Shown here one piece after another: positions 1 through 7,479 of a stretch of DNA of 64,000 bases. How positions within the stretch are numbered: the first letter of the stretch is position 1; the number at the start of each line of letters is the position of its first letter. The notes below the pieces were generated by a model, which did not search any database, was not told where the DNA came from, and saw nothing but the letters and a program-made list of their open reading frames with translations. Location: NCBI GenBank assembly GCA_017983615.1, contig JAGOBB010000002.1, forward strand, positions 1 to 64,000. Reading direction: 5' to 3'. The DNA is from Azonexus sp. GTDB lineage: Bacteria; Pseudomonadota; Gammaproteobacteria; Burkholderiales; Rhodocyclaceae. The position numbers and the translations under genes were made by a program.

Positions 1-377
1 GCGACTCGTCCCAACGAGGAAAATGTGACAGTTCGCGCATCGGCGGGGATTGTCACAAGCGTTGCATTGCGGGAGCCTTCGCCGGCAGGGGCAGCTTGCA
101 GAATGGCCCCCGTATTTCGCTCAACGATTTGCCAGCCGGTTTCGCCAGCACCACCGTTGCCGGTCAATGTGAATTCGATGGGGGTGCTGCGCCGTATTGC
201 CTCTGCACGAGCGCTTTGCATTCCGCTGGCAATTGATTCGGCGGCAGTCCGAATCTGGGTGTTTTGTATCCATTCATTGAAACTGGGTATTCCAGTAGCA
301 GCCAGGATTGCAACTATTGCAACGACGACCATCATTTCGATGAGGGATAGCCCCTGTAGCCTGCGGCGCGAGGTCAT
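1..377 (-). CDS. GspH/FimT-type pseudopilin, 3' end outside window
   Basis: The gene runs off the left edge, so only about 125 N-terminal residues are visible. It begins with a short basic leader, then a prepilin peptidase site (G before LSLIE, with Glu at mature position 5) and the hydrophobic helix MMVVVAIVAILAA typical of type IV pilins and pseudopilins. The following segment (TAAESIASGMQSARAEAIRR) matches the GspH/FimT family, whose members are minor pilins that help prime pilus assembly at the inner membrane. The start is 2 nt after the stop of the upstream pilin, so the two are co-transcribed. The C-terminal domain cannot be judged. A type II secretion minor pseudopilin is the alternative, but the neighbouring PilE-like gene favours type IV pili. 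Confidence 0.85.
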   Translation of the reverse strand, partial: MTSRRRLQGLSLIEMMVVVAIVAILAATGIPSFNEWIQNTQIRTAAESIASGMQSARAEAIRRSTPIEFTLTGNGGAGETGWQIVERNTGAILQAAPAGEGSRNATLVTIPADARTVTFSSLGRV

Positions 378-379
378 GG

Positions 380-811
380 CTAGCAACCGCTCTTCCGGGT
401 CACCCAGCAATTGCCCCCAGACCAGCCTGGTTCGGAGATCACGCTGACGCGCGTGTTTGCCTGATCAACCGTAAAGGTGAAGTTGGCCATCGGACCAACA
501 CCTGCAGCTTGAATCGTGTAAGTGTTGGCCGTTTGTGTCGTACAGGAGAAGTTGAAGTTGGACGAGGTGACTGCCGTAGTGCAATCAAAACCAACATAGG
601 TTCGGGTGTTGTCGAAATTCGTTTCCAGTCGCGAGCGTATGGCTGACAATCCGGATGTGGCATCCGGAATCCGGCTCACCAGGACATAGTCTCGATAGGC
701 AGGGAGTGCGATGGAGGCGAGAATGCCGAGAATCGCAACCACAACCAATATTTCGATTAACGTAAACCCTCGAGACAAACTAGGCTGTTTCGCGAACGGG
801 GTGGCTTTCAT
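380..811 (-). CDS. pilE: Type IV minor pilin, PilE-like
   Basis: A 143-residue prepilin. The leader ends in SRG, followed by FTLIEILVVVAILGILA with the invariant Glu at position 5, so it should be cleaved and methylated by PilD and inserted in the inner membrane for pilus assembly. The globular part carries four cysteines, two in the middle (FDC...FSC) and two at the extreme C-terminus (NCWVTRKSGC), enough for two disulfides. I chose the ATG at 811 because AAGGAG lies just upstream; an in-frame ATG at 829 lacks such a site. It is the first gene of a minor-pilin operon with the GspH/FimT gene. The four-cysteine layout resembles both PilE-type minor pilins and the DNA-receptor pilin ComP; sequence alone does not separate them. 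Confidence 0.85.
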   Translation of the reverse strand: MKATPFAKQPSLSRGFTLIEILVVVAILGILASIALPAYRDYVLVSRIPDATSGLSAIRSRLETNFDNTRTYVGFDCTTAVTSSNFNFSCTTQTANTYTIQAAGVGPMANFTFTVDQANTRVSVISEPGWSGGNCWVTRKSGC

Positions 812-1001
812 GGAATCTCCTTTATTCATGGCTCTATAGTAGTGTCTTGATTGTCGAAGAGCATGCGATCCGGATTGTCGGTTGGTTTTCAATGACGAAC
901 GGTCAGTTCGATGGTGTTCTGAAGTTGGTTGCTTCTGTTCTTTTTTTTTGAATGGTGTGCTAGACTTGTCGTTTCTGGTTTTTACTTTTGGATTTACTTT
1001 C

Positions 1002-1271
1002 ATGGCCAATAGCGCACAAGCCCGCAAGCGCGCCCGTCAAGCTGACAAGCAGCGCTCCCACAACGCCAGCCTGCGTTCGACCCTGCGTACCGCGATCAAG
1101 CGTGTGCGTCAGGCGATCGAAGCTGGTGACAAAGCCGCCGCTCAGGGTGTCTTTCAGCAGTCCGTCGCAGTGCTTGACCGCATTGCCGACAAGAAGATTG
1201 TTCACAAGAACAAGGCTTCTCGTACCAAGAGCCGTCTGTCCGCTCAGATCAAGGCGCTCGCTGCTGCCTGA
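1002..1271 (+). CDS. rpsT: 30S ribosomal protein S20
   Basis: An 89-residue, very basic protein starting [16 protein letters not shown] and ending in KALAAA, the S20 family pattern (usual length about 87). It binds 16S rRNA and helps early 30S assembly. The ATG at 1002 is preceded by only a weak ribosome site (GGATTTACTTTC). An extended -10-like element (TGCTAGACT, 958-966) lies about 36 nt upstream and could be the promoter. The gene is monocistronic and ends in a strong terminator at 1290-1316. Confidence 0.97.
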   Translation: MANSAQARKRARQADKQRSHNASLRSTLRTAIKRVRQAIEAGDKAAAQGVFQQSVAVLDRIADKKIVHKNKASRTKSRLSAQIKALAAA

Positions 1272-1289
1272 TTGAGTTTGACGCTCAAC

Positions 1290-1316
1290 AAAAAGGCGCC
1301 TGCGGGCGCCTTTTTG
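1290..1316. terminator. Rho-independent terminator of rpsT
   Basis: An 11-bp stem (AAAAAGGCGCC with GGCGCCTTTTT) closes a TGCG loop. The flanking A and T tracts let it work in both directions, which suits rpsT on plus and the DUF3579 gene ending at 1333 on minus. Confidence 0.9.
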
Positions 1317-1332
1317 TTTGCTGTGCGCCGGA

Positions 1333-1632
1333 TTATTTCTTGCCGTCGATCGAGCAGACGCCGTCGACGATTTGCAGGTCGTTATCCTGGGCGAAGTTGA
1401 GCATGAAGCGGTAGGCCATCGGCTCGATTTCGCCGAGGCGGCCGTCGACAAACACGGCTTTCTCGCCGTTGTAGTCACCGGGGCCAACGTAGGGGGAGTA
1501 TTTCATCTTGCGTTCGGCGCCGAAGGCGGACATGACGCCACAGAGGCGTTCGGCCCAATCGCTGGGGCGGAATTTTCTTCCCTCTCGGGTCAGGCCAACA
1601 ATGATGAATGTGGTCGATTCTGGGGGTGTCAT
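1333..1632 (-). CDS. DUF3579 family protein
   Basis: A 99-residue protein with the conserved betaproteobacterial block GLTREGRKFRPSDWAERLCG near the N-terminus, which I recognise as DUF3579. No signal peptide or membrane segment is visible, so it should be cytoplasmic. Function is unknown. It lies downstream of the orphan ParA gene on the same strand, separated by 138 nt that hold a perfect 24-bp palindrome and one copy of the TGCTACGGT element. It may therefore have its own promoter and operator rather than being read with parA. Confidence 0.75.
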   Translation of the reverse strand: MTPPESTTFIIVGLTREGRKFRPSDWAERLCGVMSAFGAERKMKYSPYVGPGDYNGEKAVFVDGRLGEIEPMAYRFMLNFAQDNDLQIVDGVCSIDGKK

Positions 1633-1695
1633 TGTTCTACTCTGCGTTTGCGGGCGATGCGACCTTATATCCGGGCATTCTAGCAGAAGCCTGTG

Positions 1696-1719
1696 CCGTA
1701 TCCATAATTATGGATACGG
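1696..1719. promoter_or_regulatory. Perfect 24-bp palindrome, candidate operator
   Basis: The half site CCGTATCCATAA is followed at once by its exact reverse complement, with no spacer. It lies upstream of the DUF3579 gene and downstream of the ParA-like gene. There is no T-run, so it is not a terminator. Such an extended symmetric site usually binds a dimeric regulator; the protein is unknown. It does not match the parS consensus. Confidence 0.5.
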
Positions 1720-1737
1720 GCTGGGCCTGTTTTTCCA

Positions 1738-1771
1738 AATGCTACGGTCGGTGCCAAAAAACGGCCAATTT
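1738..1771 (+). repeat. USS-like element, copy 1
   Basis: Core AATGCTACGGTCG with T tract position 1 at 1740, then AAAAAA at +17 to +22 and AATTT at +28 to +32. The segment between the tracts can pair (GGCC-like arms around the A-run). It sits between parA and the DUF3579 gene and just touches the parA stop codon. Confidence 0.85.
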
Positions 1772-2532
1772 CACAAATCGCCGCGTTCGGTCAATTCGTG
1801 CAGAAGTTGCTTATAGTCGTGTGCGCCGGGGCTGGAACTGTTGTGCCGGAAGACGTCCCGGTTCAGCGAGGGACTTTCGGCGACGGCGACATTTTCTGAA
1901 ATGACGACATCGAGGACGTCGTCGCCGTAACGTTCGCGCAGCTTGGTGCGGATGTCGTCGCTCATCCGGCGTCGGCGGTCGAACCGGGTGAGCAGGTAGC
2001 GGCGTTCGACGCGGCGCTTGAGCACGGGCTCAAGGACTTTTAGCGTGCGGGTGATGTGTTCGGCCGCTTGTAGCGACAGGTAGTCGGTTGATACCGGAAT
2101 GACCAGGCAGTCGCAGGCGAAGATGGCGTTGAGCGCCAGCACGCCGATGTAGGGGCAACAGTCGATAATGCAGGGGCGGCGGGTTTCGCTCGCTTCCAGT
2201 TGCTCCAGGCCGAGGCGCAGCTTGTTGAGGACGGCGGGGCCTTTGCCGAAGATAGAGTCGACCTTGATCAGTTGCTGGTGGGCGGGGATCAGGTGGCCAA
2301 TGTGCTCCCATGGTACTTCAAGGTCGTTCAGCGAACAGGTGTCCTGAAAGAATGCAAACAGGCTGCGGTTGGCCTCTGCGGGCGTTGTTCCATGGATGCT
2401 GGAGAGGTGCCCCTGGGGGTCGAGATCGATCAGCAGCGGTGGCCTTTCGGCACGACTCAGGGCGGCCCCGAGATTGAGGGCTGTCGTCGTTTTTCCGACG
2501 CCGCCCTTCTGGTTGAATATGGCGATGCGCAT
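1771..2532 (-). CDS. Orphan ParA/Soj family ATPase
   Basis: A 253-residue ParA-type ATPase. The deviant Walker A motif FNQKGGVGKTTTALNL is at residues 6-21, DLDPQGH (Walker A') at about 37, and a Walker B-like IIDCCP at about 120. These dimeric ATPases position DNA or protein cargo on the nucleoid. No ParB gene or parS-like site lies nearby, so this is not the main chromosome partition pair. The gene reads away from argD, and its 3' end touches a USS-like element. The cargo is unknown; roles in positioning of pili, chemoreceptors or other complexes are possible for orphan ParAs but not shown here. Confidence 0.85.
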   Translation of the reverse strand: MRIAIFNQKGGVGKTTTALNLGAALSRAERPPLLIDLDPQGHLSSIHGTTPAEANRSLFAFFQDTCSLNDLEVPWEHIGHLIPAHQQLIKVDSIFGKGPAVLNKLRLGLEQLEASETRRPCIIDCCPYIGVLALNAIFACDCLVIPVSTDYLSLQAAEHITRTLKVLEPVLKRRVERRYLLTRFDRRRRMSDDIRTKLRERYGDDVLDVVISENVAVAESPSLNRDVFRHNSSSPGAHDYKQLLHELTERGDL

Positions 2533-2622
2533 GGTTCTGTCTTCTATACAAGGCGCTATTTTTCACTTAACATTCAGGTTTCTGCAACTAATTCCGCTAC
2601 CCGGCGAGAGTTGCGGTCGTTT

Positions 2623-2646
2623 CGGCGGCAATGGCCGCCGTTTTTG
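2623..2646 (+). terminator. Terminator-like hairpin in the argD leader
   Basis: Stem CGGCGGC/GCCGCCG with an AATG loop, followed by TTTTTGTTTT. It ends about 18 nt before the argD start codon, so it would stop transcription before argD unless bypassed. That makes it a candidate attenuator; a terminator for an upstream short transcript is the alternative. Confidence 0.5.
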
Positions 2647-2663
2647 TTTTATGGGGTTGCCTC

Positions 2664-3836
2664 ATGTCGCATGTCATGAATACCTACGCCCGGTTGCCGG
2701 TGGCGTTCAGCCACGGCCAGGGTAGCCGGATTACCGATACCGAGGGCAAGGAATATCTTGACGCCTTGTCCGGGATTGCCGTTTCGACGCTCGGCCATGC
2801 CCATCCCAAGCTGGTTTCGGCCATTGCCGCCCAGGCCGGCCGTGTGTTGCATACCTCCAATCTCTATGGAATTACTGGCCAGGAACAGCTCGCTGACAAG
2901 CTGTGCGAACGTTCCGGCATGCAGGAAGTTTTCTTCTGCAATTCCGGCTGCGAGGCCAACGAGGCGGCGATCAAGCTGGCGCGTTTCTACGGGCACAAGC
3001 AGGGGATTGAATCGCCGACCATCATCGTGATGGAAAAGGCTTTCCACGGCAGGACCATGGCGACGCTGTCGGCGACTGGCAACCGCAAGGCACAGGCCGG
3101 CTTCGAGCCGCTGGTGCATGGCTTCCTGCGCGTGCCCTACGACGATCTCGACGCGATCAAAACGATTGCCGAGCACAACAACAATATCGTTGCCGTCATG
3201 CTGGAGATCATCCAGGGCGAGGGTGGCATCCATTTGGCCTCGACGGAATACCAGAAGGGCCTGCGCCAGTTGTGCGATGCCAAGGGCTGGCTGCTGATCT
3301 GCGACGAAGTGCAGTGCGGCATGGCGCGGACCGGCAAGTGGTTCGGCTACCAGCATGCCGGCATCCAGCCGGATATTGCGACACTGGCCAAGGGCCTCGG
3401 CTCGGGCGTGCCGATCGGTGCCTGCATGACCAGCGGCAAGGCGGCCGGTCTGTTCGGGCCGGGCAATCATGGTTCGACTTTCGGCGGTAATCCGCTGGCC
3501 TGCACTGCGGCGCTGACCACCATAGACTGCATCGAGGAAGAGGGCCTGATGGCCAATGCCGAGAAGGTCGGTGCGCTGATCCGCAAGTTGTTTGCTGACG
3601 GTCTGACCGGCGTTGATGGCATCGTCGAAATCCGCGGCCATGGCCTGATGATCGGTATCGAGCTCGACCGGCCGTGCGGCGAACTGGTGGGCAAGGCCCT
3701 GGCTGCCGGCCTGCTGATCAACGTAACGGCCGACAAGGTCATTCGCCTGCTGCCACCGCTGACCTTCAGCGAAAATGAGGCAAAAGAACTGGCCGACCGT
3801 AGCATTCCGCTGATCAAGGCTTTCCTGGCGGGTTAA
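2664..3836 (+). CDS. argD: Acetylornithine aminotransferase
   Basis: A 390-residue class III PLP aminotransferase. It transfers an amino group from glutamate to N-acetylglutamate semialdehyde in arginine synthesis and may also act in lysine synthesis. Visible landmarks are the DALSGIAVSTLGHAHP start region, FCNSGCEANEAAIKLAR for phosphate binding, DEVQCGMARTG, and the PLP lysine in IATLAKGLGSG (Lys243). I chose ATG 2664 (MSHVMNTYARLP) because it matches the family N-terminus; an upstream ATG at 2631 falls inside the leader hairpin. argF follows 3 nt later and argG after that. The C-terminal codons (ELADRSIP) are part of a USS-like element. Confidence 0.95.
   Translation: MSHVMNTYARLPVAFSHGQGSRITDTEGKEYLDALSGIAVSTLGHAHPKLVSAIAAQAGRVLHTSNLYGITGQEQLADKLCERSGMQEVFFCNSGCEANEAAIKLARFYGHKQGIESPTIIVMEKAFHGRTMATLSATGNRKAQAGFEPLVHGFLRVPYDDLDAIKTIAEHNNNIVAVMLEIIQGEGGIHLASTEYQKGLRQLCDAKGWLLICDEVQCGMARTGKWFGYQHAGIQPDIATLAKGLGSGVPIGACMTSGKAAGLFGPGNHGSTFGGNPLACTAALTTIDCIEEEGLMANAEKVGALIRKLFADGLTGVDGIVEIRGHGLMIGIELDRPCGELVGKALAAGLLINVTADKVIRLLPPLTFSENEAKELADRSIPLIKAFLAG
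3773..3806 (-). repeat. USS-like element, copy 2, inside argD
   Basis: On the minus strand the core GAATGCTACGGTCG is followed by TTCTTTT at +17 to +23 and ATTTT at +29 to +33. It codes in frame for part of the ArgD C-terminus. Confidence 0.75.
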
Positions 3837-3839
3837 ATC

Positions 3840-4760
3840 ATGGCCATCAAGCATTTTCTGCAGTTCAAGGATTTCACCCGCAACGAATTCGAATACGTCT
3901 TCGAGCGCACCGGCTGGATCAAGAACCAGTTCAAGTCCTACCAGAAGTACTGGCCGCTCTCCGACCGCACGCTGGTCATGATCTTCGAGAAGGCCAGCAC
4001 GCGGACGCGGCTGTCTTTCGAGGCCGGCATGCAGCAACTCGGCGGTTCGGCGATTTACCTGAATACCCGCGATTCTCAGCTCGGGCGTGGCGAACCGGTC
4101 GAAGATGCGGCCCAGGTCATCTCGCGGATGAGCGACATCGTGATGATCCGCACTTTCGAGCAGGAGATCATCGAGCGCTTCGCTGCCAATTCGCGCGTGC
4201 CGGTGATCAACGGCCTGACCAACGAATACCACCCGTGCCAGATCCTGGCCGACATCTACACCTACATCGAGCATCGCGGCTGCATCCAGGGCAAGACGGT
4301 GGCCTGGGTTGGCGACGCAAACAATATGTGCAATACCTGGCTGCAGGCGGCCGAGGTGCTGGACTTCAAGGTCCACGTGTCGACCCCGCCGGGTTACGAA
4401 ATCCAGCCGGAACTGGTCGGCAAGATCGATCCGGCGCGCTTCAAGGTTTTTGCCGACCCGATGGATGCCTGCCGCGGCGCCGACCTGGTCACCACCGACG
4501 TGTGGACTTCGATGGGCTTCGAAGCCGAGAACGAGGAACGGATCAAGGCCTTCGCAGACTGGTGCGTCGACGGCGACATGATGCGCGTGGCGAATAAGGA
4601 AGCTGTGTTCATGCACTGCCTGCCGGCGCATCGCGGCGAGGAAGTGACGGCCGAAGTGATCGACGGGCCGCAATCGGTGGTCTGGGACGAGGCGGAGAAT
4701 CGCCTGCACGTCCAGAAGGCGTTGATGGAATATTTGCTGTTGGGCCGGATTCAGGGCTGA
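3840..4760 (+). CDS. argF: Ornithine carbamoyltransferase
   Basis: A 306-residue cytoplasmic enzyme that makes citrulline from ornithine and carbamoyl phosphate. The carbamoyl phosphate loop STRTRLSFE is near residue 51, HPCQ near 130, and the ornithine-binding HCLPAHRGEEV near 258, all intact. Length is typical. It starts 3 nt after the argD stop and is followed 32 nt later by argG, so the three arginine genes form one transcription unit in pathway order except that argD leads. Confidence 0.97.
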   Translation: MAIKHFLQFKDFTRNEFEYVFERTGWIKNQFKSYQKYWPLSDRTLVMIFEKASTRTRLSFEAGMQQLGGSAIYLNTRDSQLGRGEPVEDAAQVISRMSDIVMIRTFEQEIIERFAANSRVPVINGLTNEYHPCQILADIYTYIEHRGCIQGKTVAWVGDANNMCNTWLQAAEVLDFKVHVSTPPGYEIQPELVGKIDPARFKVFADPMDACRGADLVTTDVWTSMGFEAENEERIKAFADWCVDGDMMRVANKEAVFMHCLPAHRGEEVTAEVIDGPQSVVWDEAENRLHVQKALMEYLLLGRIQG

Positions 4761-4792
4761 GCGGCAGGGTTAAACGAAACTAGGGAACGGAA

Positions 4793-6271
4793 ATGAGCGA
4801 CATCAAGAAGGTTGTGCTGGCCTATTCGGGCGGTCTGGATACCTCGGTCATCCTCAAGTGGCTGCAGGATGTTTACAAGTGCGAAGTCGTCACCTTCACG
4901 GCCGACCTCGGCCAGGGTGAAGAGTTGGAGCCGGCGCGTGCCAAGGCCCTGAAGGCCGGTATCAAACCGAAGAACATCTACATCGACGACGTGCGTGAAG
5001 AATTCGTCCGCGACTTCGTCTTCCCGATGTTCCGCGCCAACACCGTTTACGAAGGCGAGTATCTGCTCGGTACCTCGATTGCCCGGCCGCTGATCGCCAA
5101 GCGCCTGATCGAGATCGTCAATGAAACCGGCGCCGATGCCATCTGCCACGGCGCGACCGGCAAGGGCAACGACCAGGTTCGCTTCGAACTCGGCGCCTAC
5201 GCGCTGAAGCCGGGCATCAAGGTCATCGCCCCGTGGCGCGAATGGGACCTGATGTCGCGCGAAAAGCTGATGGCCTATGCCGAGAAGCACGGCATCGAAA
5301 TCGACATGAAGCACAAGAAGGGCGGCTCGCCGTATTCGATGGACGCCAACCTGCTGCACATCTCTTACGAAGGCCGTCACCTGGAAGATCCGGCGGCCGA
5401 AGCCGAAGAGTCGATGTGGCGGTGGACGGTGTCGCCGGAAAAGGCGCCGAACAAGGCCGAATACCTCGACCTCGAATTCGCCCAGGGTGACGTGGTTGCC
5501 ATCAACGGCAAGAAGATGAAGGCCCACGAAGTGCTCGGCACGCTGAACGAAATCGGCGGCAAGCACGGCATCGGCCGCCTCGACTTGGTCGAGAACCGCT
5601 ACGTCGGCATGAAGTCGCGTGGCTGCTACGAAACCCCGGGCGGCACCATCCTGCTGCGCGCTCATCGCGCCATCGAATCGGTGACCTTGGACCGCGAAGT
5701 CGCCCACCTCAAGGACGACCTGATGCCGCGTTACGCCAGCCTCGTCTATAACGGCTACTGGTGGAGCCCGGAGCGCAAGGCGCTGCAGGTGCTGATCGAC
5801 CACACCCAAGGCAGCGTCAATGGTGTGGTTCGCCTGAAGCTGTACAAGGGCAACGTGATCGTCGTCGGCCGCGATTCCAAGACGGATTCGCTGTTCGACT
5901 CGACCATCGCCACCTTCGAGGACGATGCCGGTGCTTACGACCAGCGCGATGCCGGCGGTTTCATCAAGCTCAACGCCCTGCGCATGCGGATCGCGGCCAA
6001 TCTGGCGGCGAAGAAGGCTGGCAAGCCGGCCGCTGCCAAGAAGCCGGCTGCGAAGAAGGCTGCGCCGGCCAAGGCCGAAGCCAAGCCGGTAGCGGCCAAG
6101 AAGGCGCCGGCTAAATCCGCCGCCAAGCCGGTTGCAAAGGCAGTCGCAAAACCCGCCGCCGCCAAGCCGGTCGTCAAGAAGGTTGCTGCCAAGGCCGTCG
6201 TCGCCAAGGCCGCGGCAAAGCCGGTGACCAAGAAGGCTCCGGCCAAGGCGGCTGCCAAGAAGAAGGGCTAA
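4793..6271 (+). CDS. argG: Argininosuccinate synthase with a histone H1-like C-terminal tail
   Basis: Condenses citrulline and aspartate with ATP. The ATP-binding loop AYSGGLDTS is at residues 10-18, and the catalytic domain, including [17 protein letters not shown], ends near residue 404. This matches the usual length of about 400. About 85 further residues form a low-complexity Ala/Lys/Pro tail of KKPAAKKAA- and KPVAAKKAP-like repeats, closely resembling bacterial histone H1-like or AlgP-type DNA-binding tails. The frame is continuous with no internal stop or start signal, so it is a true extension. The tail could bind nucleic acid or polyanions; that is inference. The DUF2788 gene starts 3 nt later. 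Confidence 0.93.
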   Translation: MSDIKKVVLAYSGGLDTSVILKWLQDVYKCEVVTFTADLGQGEELEPARAKALKAGIKPKNIYIDDVREEFVRDFVFPMFRANTVYEGEYLLGTSIARPLIAKRLIEIVNETGADAICHGATGKGNDQVRFELGAYALKPGIKVIAPWREWDLMSREKLMAYAEKHGIEIDMKHKKGGSPYSMDANLLHISYEGRHLEDPAAEAEESMWRWTVSPEKAPNKAEYLDLEFAQGDVVAINGKKMKAHEVLGTLNEIGGKHGIGRLDLVENRYVGMKSRGCYETPGGTILLRAHRAIESVTLDREVAHLKDDLMPRYASLVYNGYWWSPERKALQVLIDHTQGSVNGVVRLKLYKGNVIVVGRDSKTDSLFDSTIATFEDDAGAYDQRDAGGFIKLNALRMRIAANLAAKKAGKPAAAKKPAAKKAAPAKAEAKPVAAKKAPAKSAAKPVAKAVAKPAAAKPVVKKVAAKAVVAKAAAKPVTKKAPAKAAAKKKG

Positions 6272-6274
6272 GCG

Positions 6275-6499
6275 ATGGAAGGCGGTACCGTATTCGGGTT
6301 CAATGAAGAGCAGATCGCGGATTTCTTCTCGACCTGGGGCGTTGCTGCCTTCATTATCTTCATGCTGTTCATCATCGGCGAGATCGCCTACAAGTCCAAG
6401 GCCGGCAAGACGGGTACCTTCGTGCTGTTCTTCGTCCTTGCCTTTGGCATGGTTGGCTTTGTTGCCAAGTCTGTCATTCAGAAAATCTGGGGTATGTAA
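6275..6499 (+). CDS. DUF2788 small membrane protein
   Basis: A 74-residue protein with two predicted membrane helices (about residues 20-40 and 50-68) separated by a short basic loop (YKSKAGKTG). I recognise it as DUF2788, a family of unknown function. It lies 3 nt after argG and abuts ppnP directly (stop 6499, ATG 6500), so it is cotranscribed with both. Confidence 0.75.
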   Translation: MEGGTVFGFNEEQIADFFSTWGVAAFIIFMLFIIGEIAYKSKAGKTGTFVLFFVLAFGMVGFVAKSVIQKIWGM

Positions 6500-6817
6500 A
6501 TGTCGCAATACGACAACGTTTCGGTGGTCAAGAAGGCCAATGTTTATTTCGACGGCAAGTGCGTCAGCCACACCGTGGTGCTGGCCGACGGCACCAAGAA
6601 GACGGTTGGCGTGATCCTGCCGTCCAGCCTGACCTTCAACACCGGCGCGCCGGAAATCATGGAAGGTGTCGGCGGTTCTTGCCGCGTCAAGCTCAAGGGC
6701 GAGAGCGAGTGGAAGGCCTGGGGTGAAGGCCAGTCCTTCAACGTACCGGGGAATTCCTCATTCGAGATTTCGGTCGCTGAAGGCGATGCCTATCACTACG
6801 TCTGCCACTTCGGTTGA
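6500..6817 (+). CDS. ppnP: Pyrimidine/purine nucleoside phosphorylase
   Basis: A 105-residue single-domain cupin of the YaiE/DUF1255 family. It phosphorolyses a wide range of nucleosides to free base and ribose 1-phosphate. The family signatures [13 protein letters not shown] and the C-terminal AYHYVCHFG are both present, and length is standard. It is the last gene of the arg-DUF2788-ppnP run; a weak GC hairpin follows at about 6878-6893. Confidence 0.9.
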   Translation: MSQYDNVSVVKKANVYFDGKCVSHTVVLADGTKKTVGVILPSSLTFNTGAPEIMEGVGGSCRVKLKGESEWKAWGEGQSFNVPGNSSFEISVAEGDAYHYVCHFG

Positions 6818-6915
6818 TCAGGTAAGAGCCTGGTGCTTGGCGTGCTTTTCCGTACTGCCGTCGCGCCAGCGCCTTGCCCGGCTTGCACGCCGGACTTTTA
6901 ACCCAGGAGTTTTCC

Positions 6916-7410
6916 ATGCCGAGCTTTGACTTCACCTCCGAAGCAGACATGGTGGCGTTGAAGAACGCCATCGACGTCGCCATTCGTCAAATCGACAACC
7001 GCTACGACTTCAAGGGCACCTCTGCCAAGGTCGAGTTCAACGAGAAGGACAAGGTCATTACCTTGCACGGCGACTCCGACTTCCAGCTCGACCAGATCAA
7101 GGACATCCTGTTTCCGGCCATGGAAAAGAAGGAGGTGGAGAGCACCAAGCGTCTCGATCACCAGCCGGTGCAGAAAGTTTCCGGCAACAAGGTCAAGCAG
7201 GATCTGAAGATCAAGATGGGCATCGAGACCGAACTGGCCAAGAAGCTGGTCAAGATCATCAAGGATGCCAAGCTGAAGGTCCAGGCTTCGATCCAGGGTG
7301 ATGCGGTGCGCGTCCAGGGCGCCAAGCGCGACGATCTGCAGGACTGCATCGCGCTGATCCGCAAGGAAGTGACCGATTTCCCGATCAAGGCCGGCAATTT
7401 CCGCGACTGA
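6916..7410 (+). CDS. yajQ: YajQ family cyclic di-GMP/nucleotide-binding protein
   Basis: A 164-residue protein beginning MPSFDFTSEADMVALKNAID and containing RYDFKGTSAKVE, both hallmarks of YajQ. Family members have two ferredoxin-like domains; some bind cyclic di-GMP and act as transcriptional co-regulators. The ATG at 6916 has a good CAGGAG site upstream. Several cyclic di-GMP enzymes are also in the window, but nothing here ties them to this protein. It ends before a USS-like copy and a bidirectional terminator. Confidence 0.93.
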   Translation: MPSFDFTSEADMVALKNAIDVAIRQIDNRYDFKGTSAKVEFNEKDKVITLHGDSDFQLDQIKDILFPAMEKKEVESTKRLDHQPVQKVSGNKVKQDLKIKMGIETELAKKLVKIIKDAKLKVQASIQGDAVRVQGAKRDDLQDCIALIRKEVTDFPIKAGNFRD

Positions 7411-7414
7411 GGCA

Positions 7415-7448
7415 AATGCTACGGTCGGCCCGAAAAAAGGGCCAAAAT
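7415..7448 (+). repeat. USS-like element, copy 3
   Basis: Core AATGCTACGGTCG, AAAAAA at +17 to +22 and AAAAT at +28 to +32. The arms GGCCC and GGGCC flank the first A tract as a perfect inverted repeat. It is intergenic, directly before the yajQ terminator. Confidence 0.9.
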
Positions 7449-7449
7449 C

Positions 7450-7475
7450 AAAAAGGCAGCTTCGGCTGCCTTTTG
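7450..7475. terminator. Bidirectional terminator between yajQ and the amidotransferase gene
   Basis: AAAAGGCAGC and GCTGCCTTTT pair around a stable TTCG loop. The A and T tracts on either side suit both convergent genes. Confidence 0.9.
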
Positions 7476-7479
7476 ACTT

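Noticed and set aside
6010-6271. Separate H1-like gene after argG
   Set aside because: The frame is continuous with argG and no start codon with a ribosome site is visible at the junction.
2649-6571. Very long open frames on the minus strand opposite argD, argF and argG
   Set aside because: They are antisense shadows of GC-rich genes; the plus-strand frames have full family matches and the antisense proteins have none.
6878-6893. CCGGC/GCCGG stem between ppnP and yajQ as a terminator
   Set aside because: Only 5 bp with a poor T-run; not convincing.
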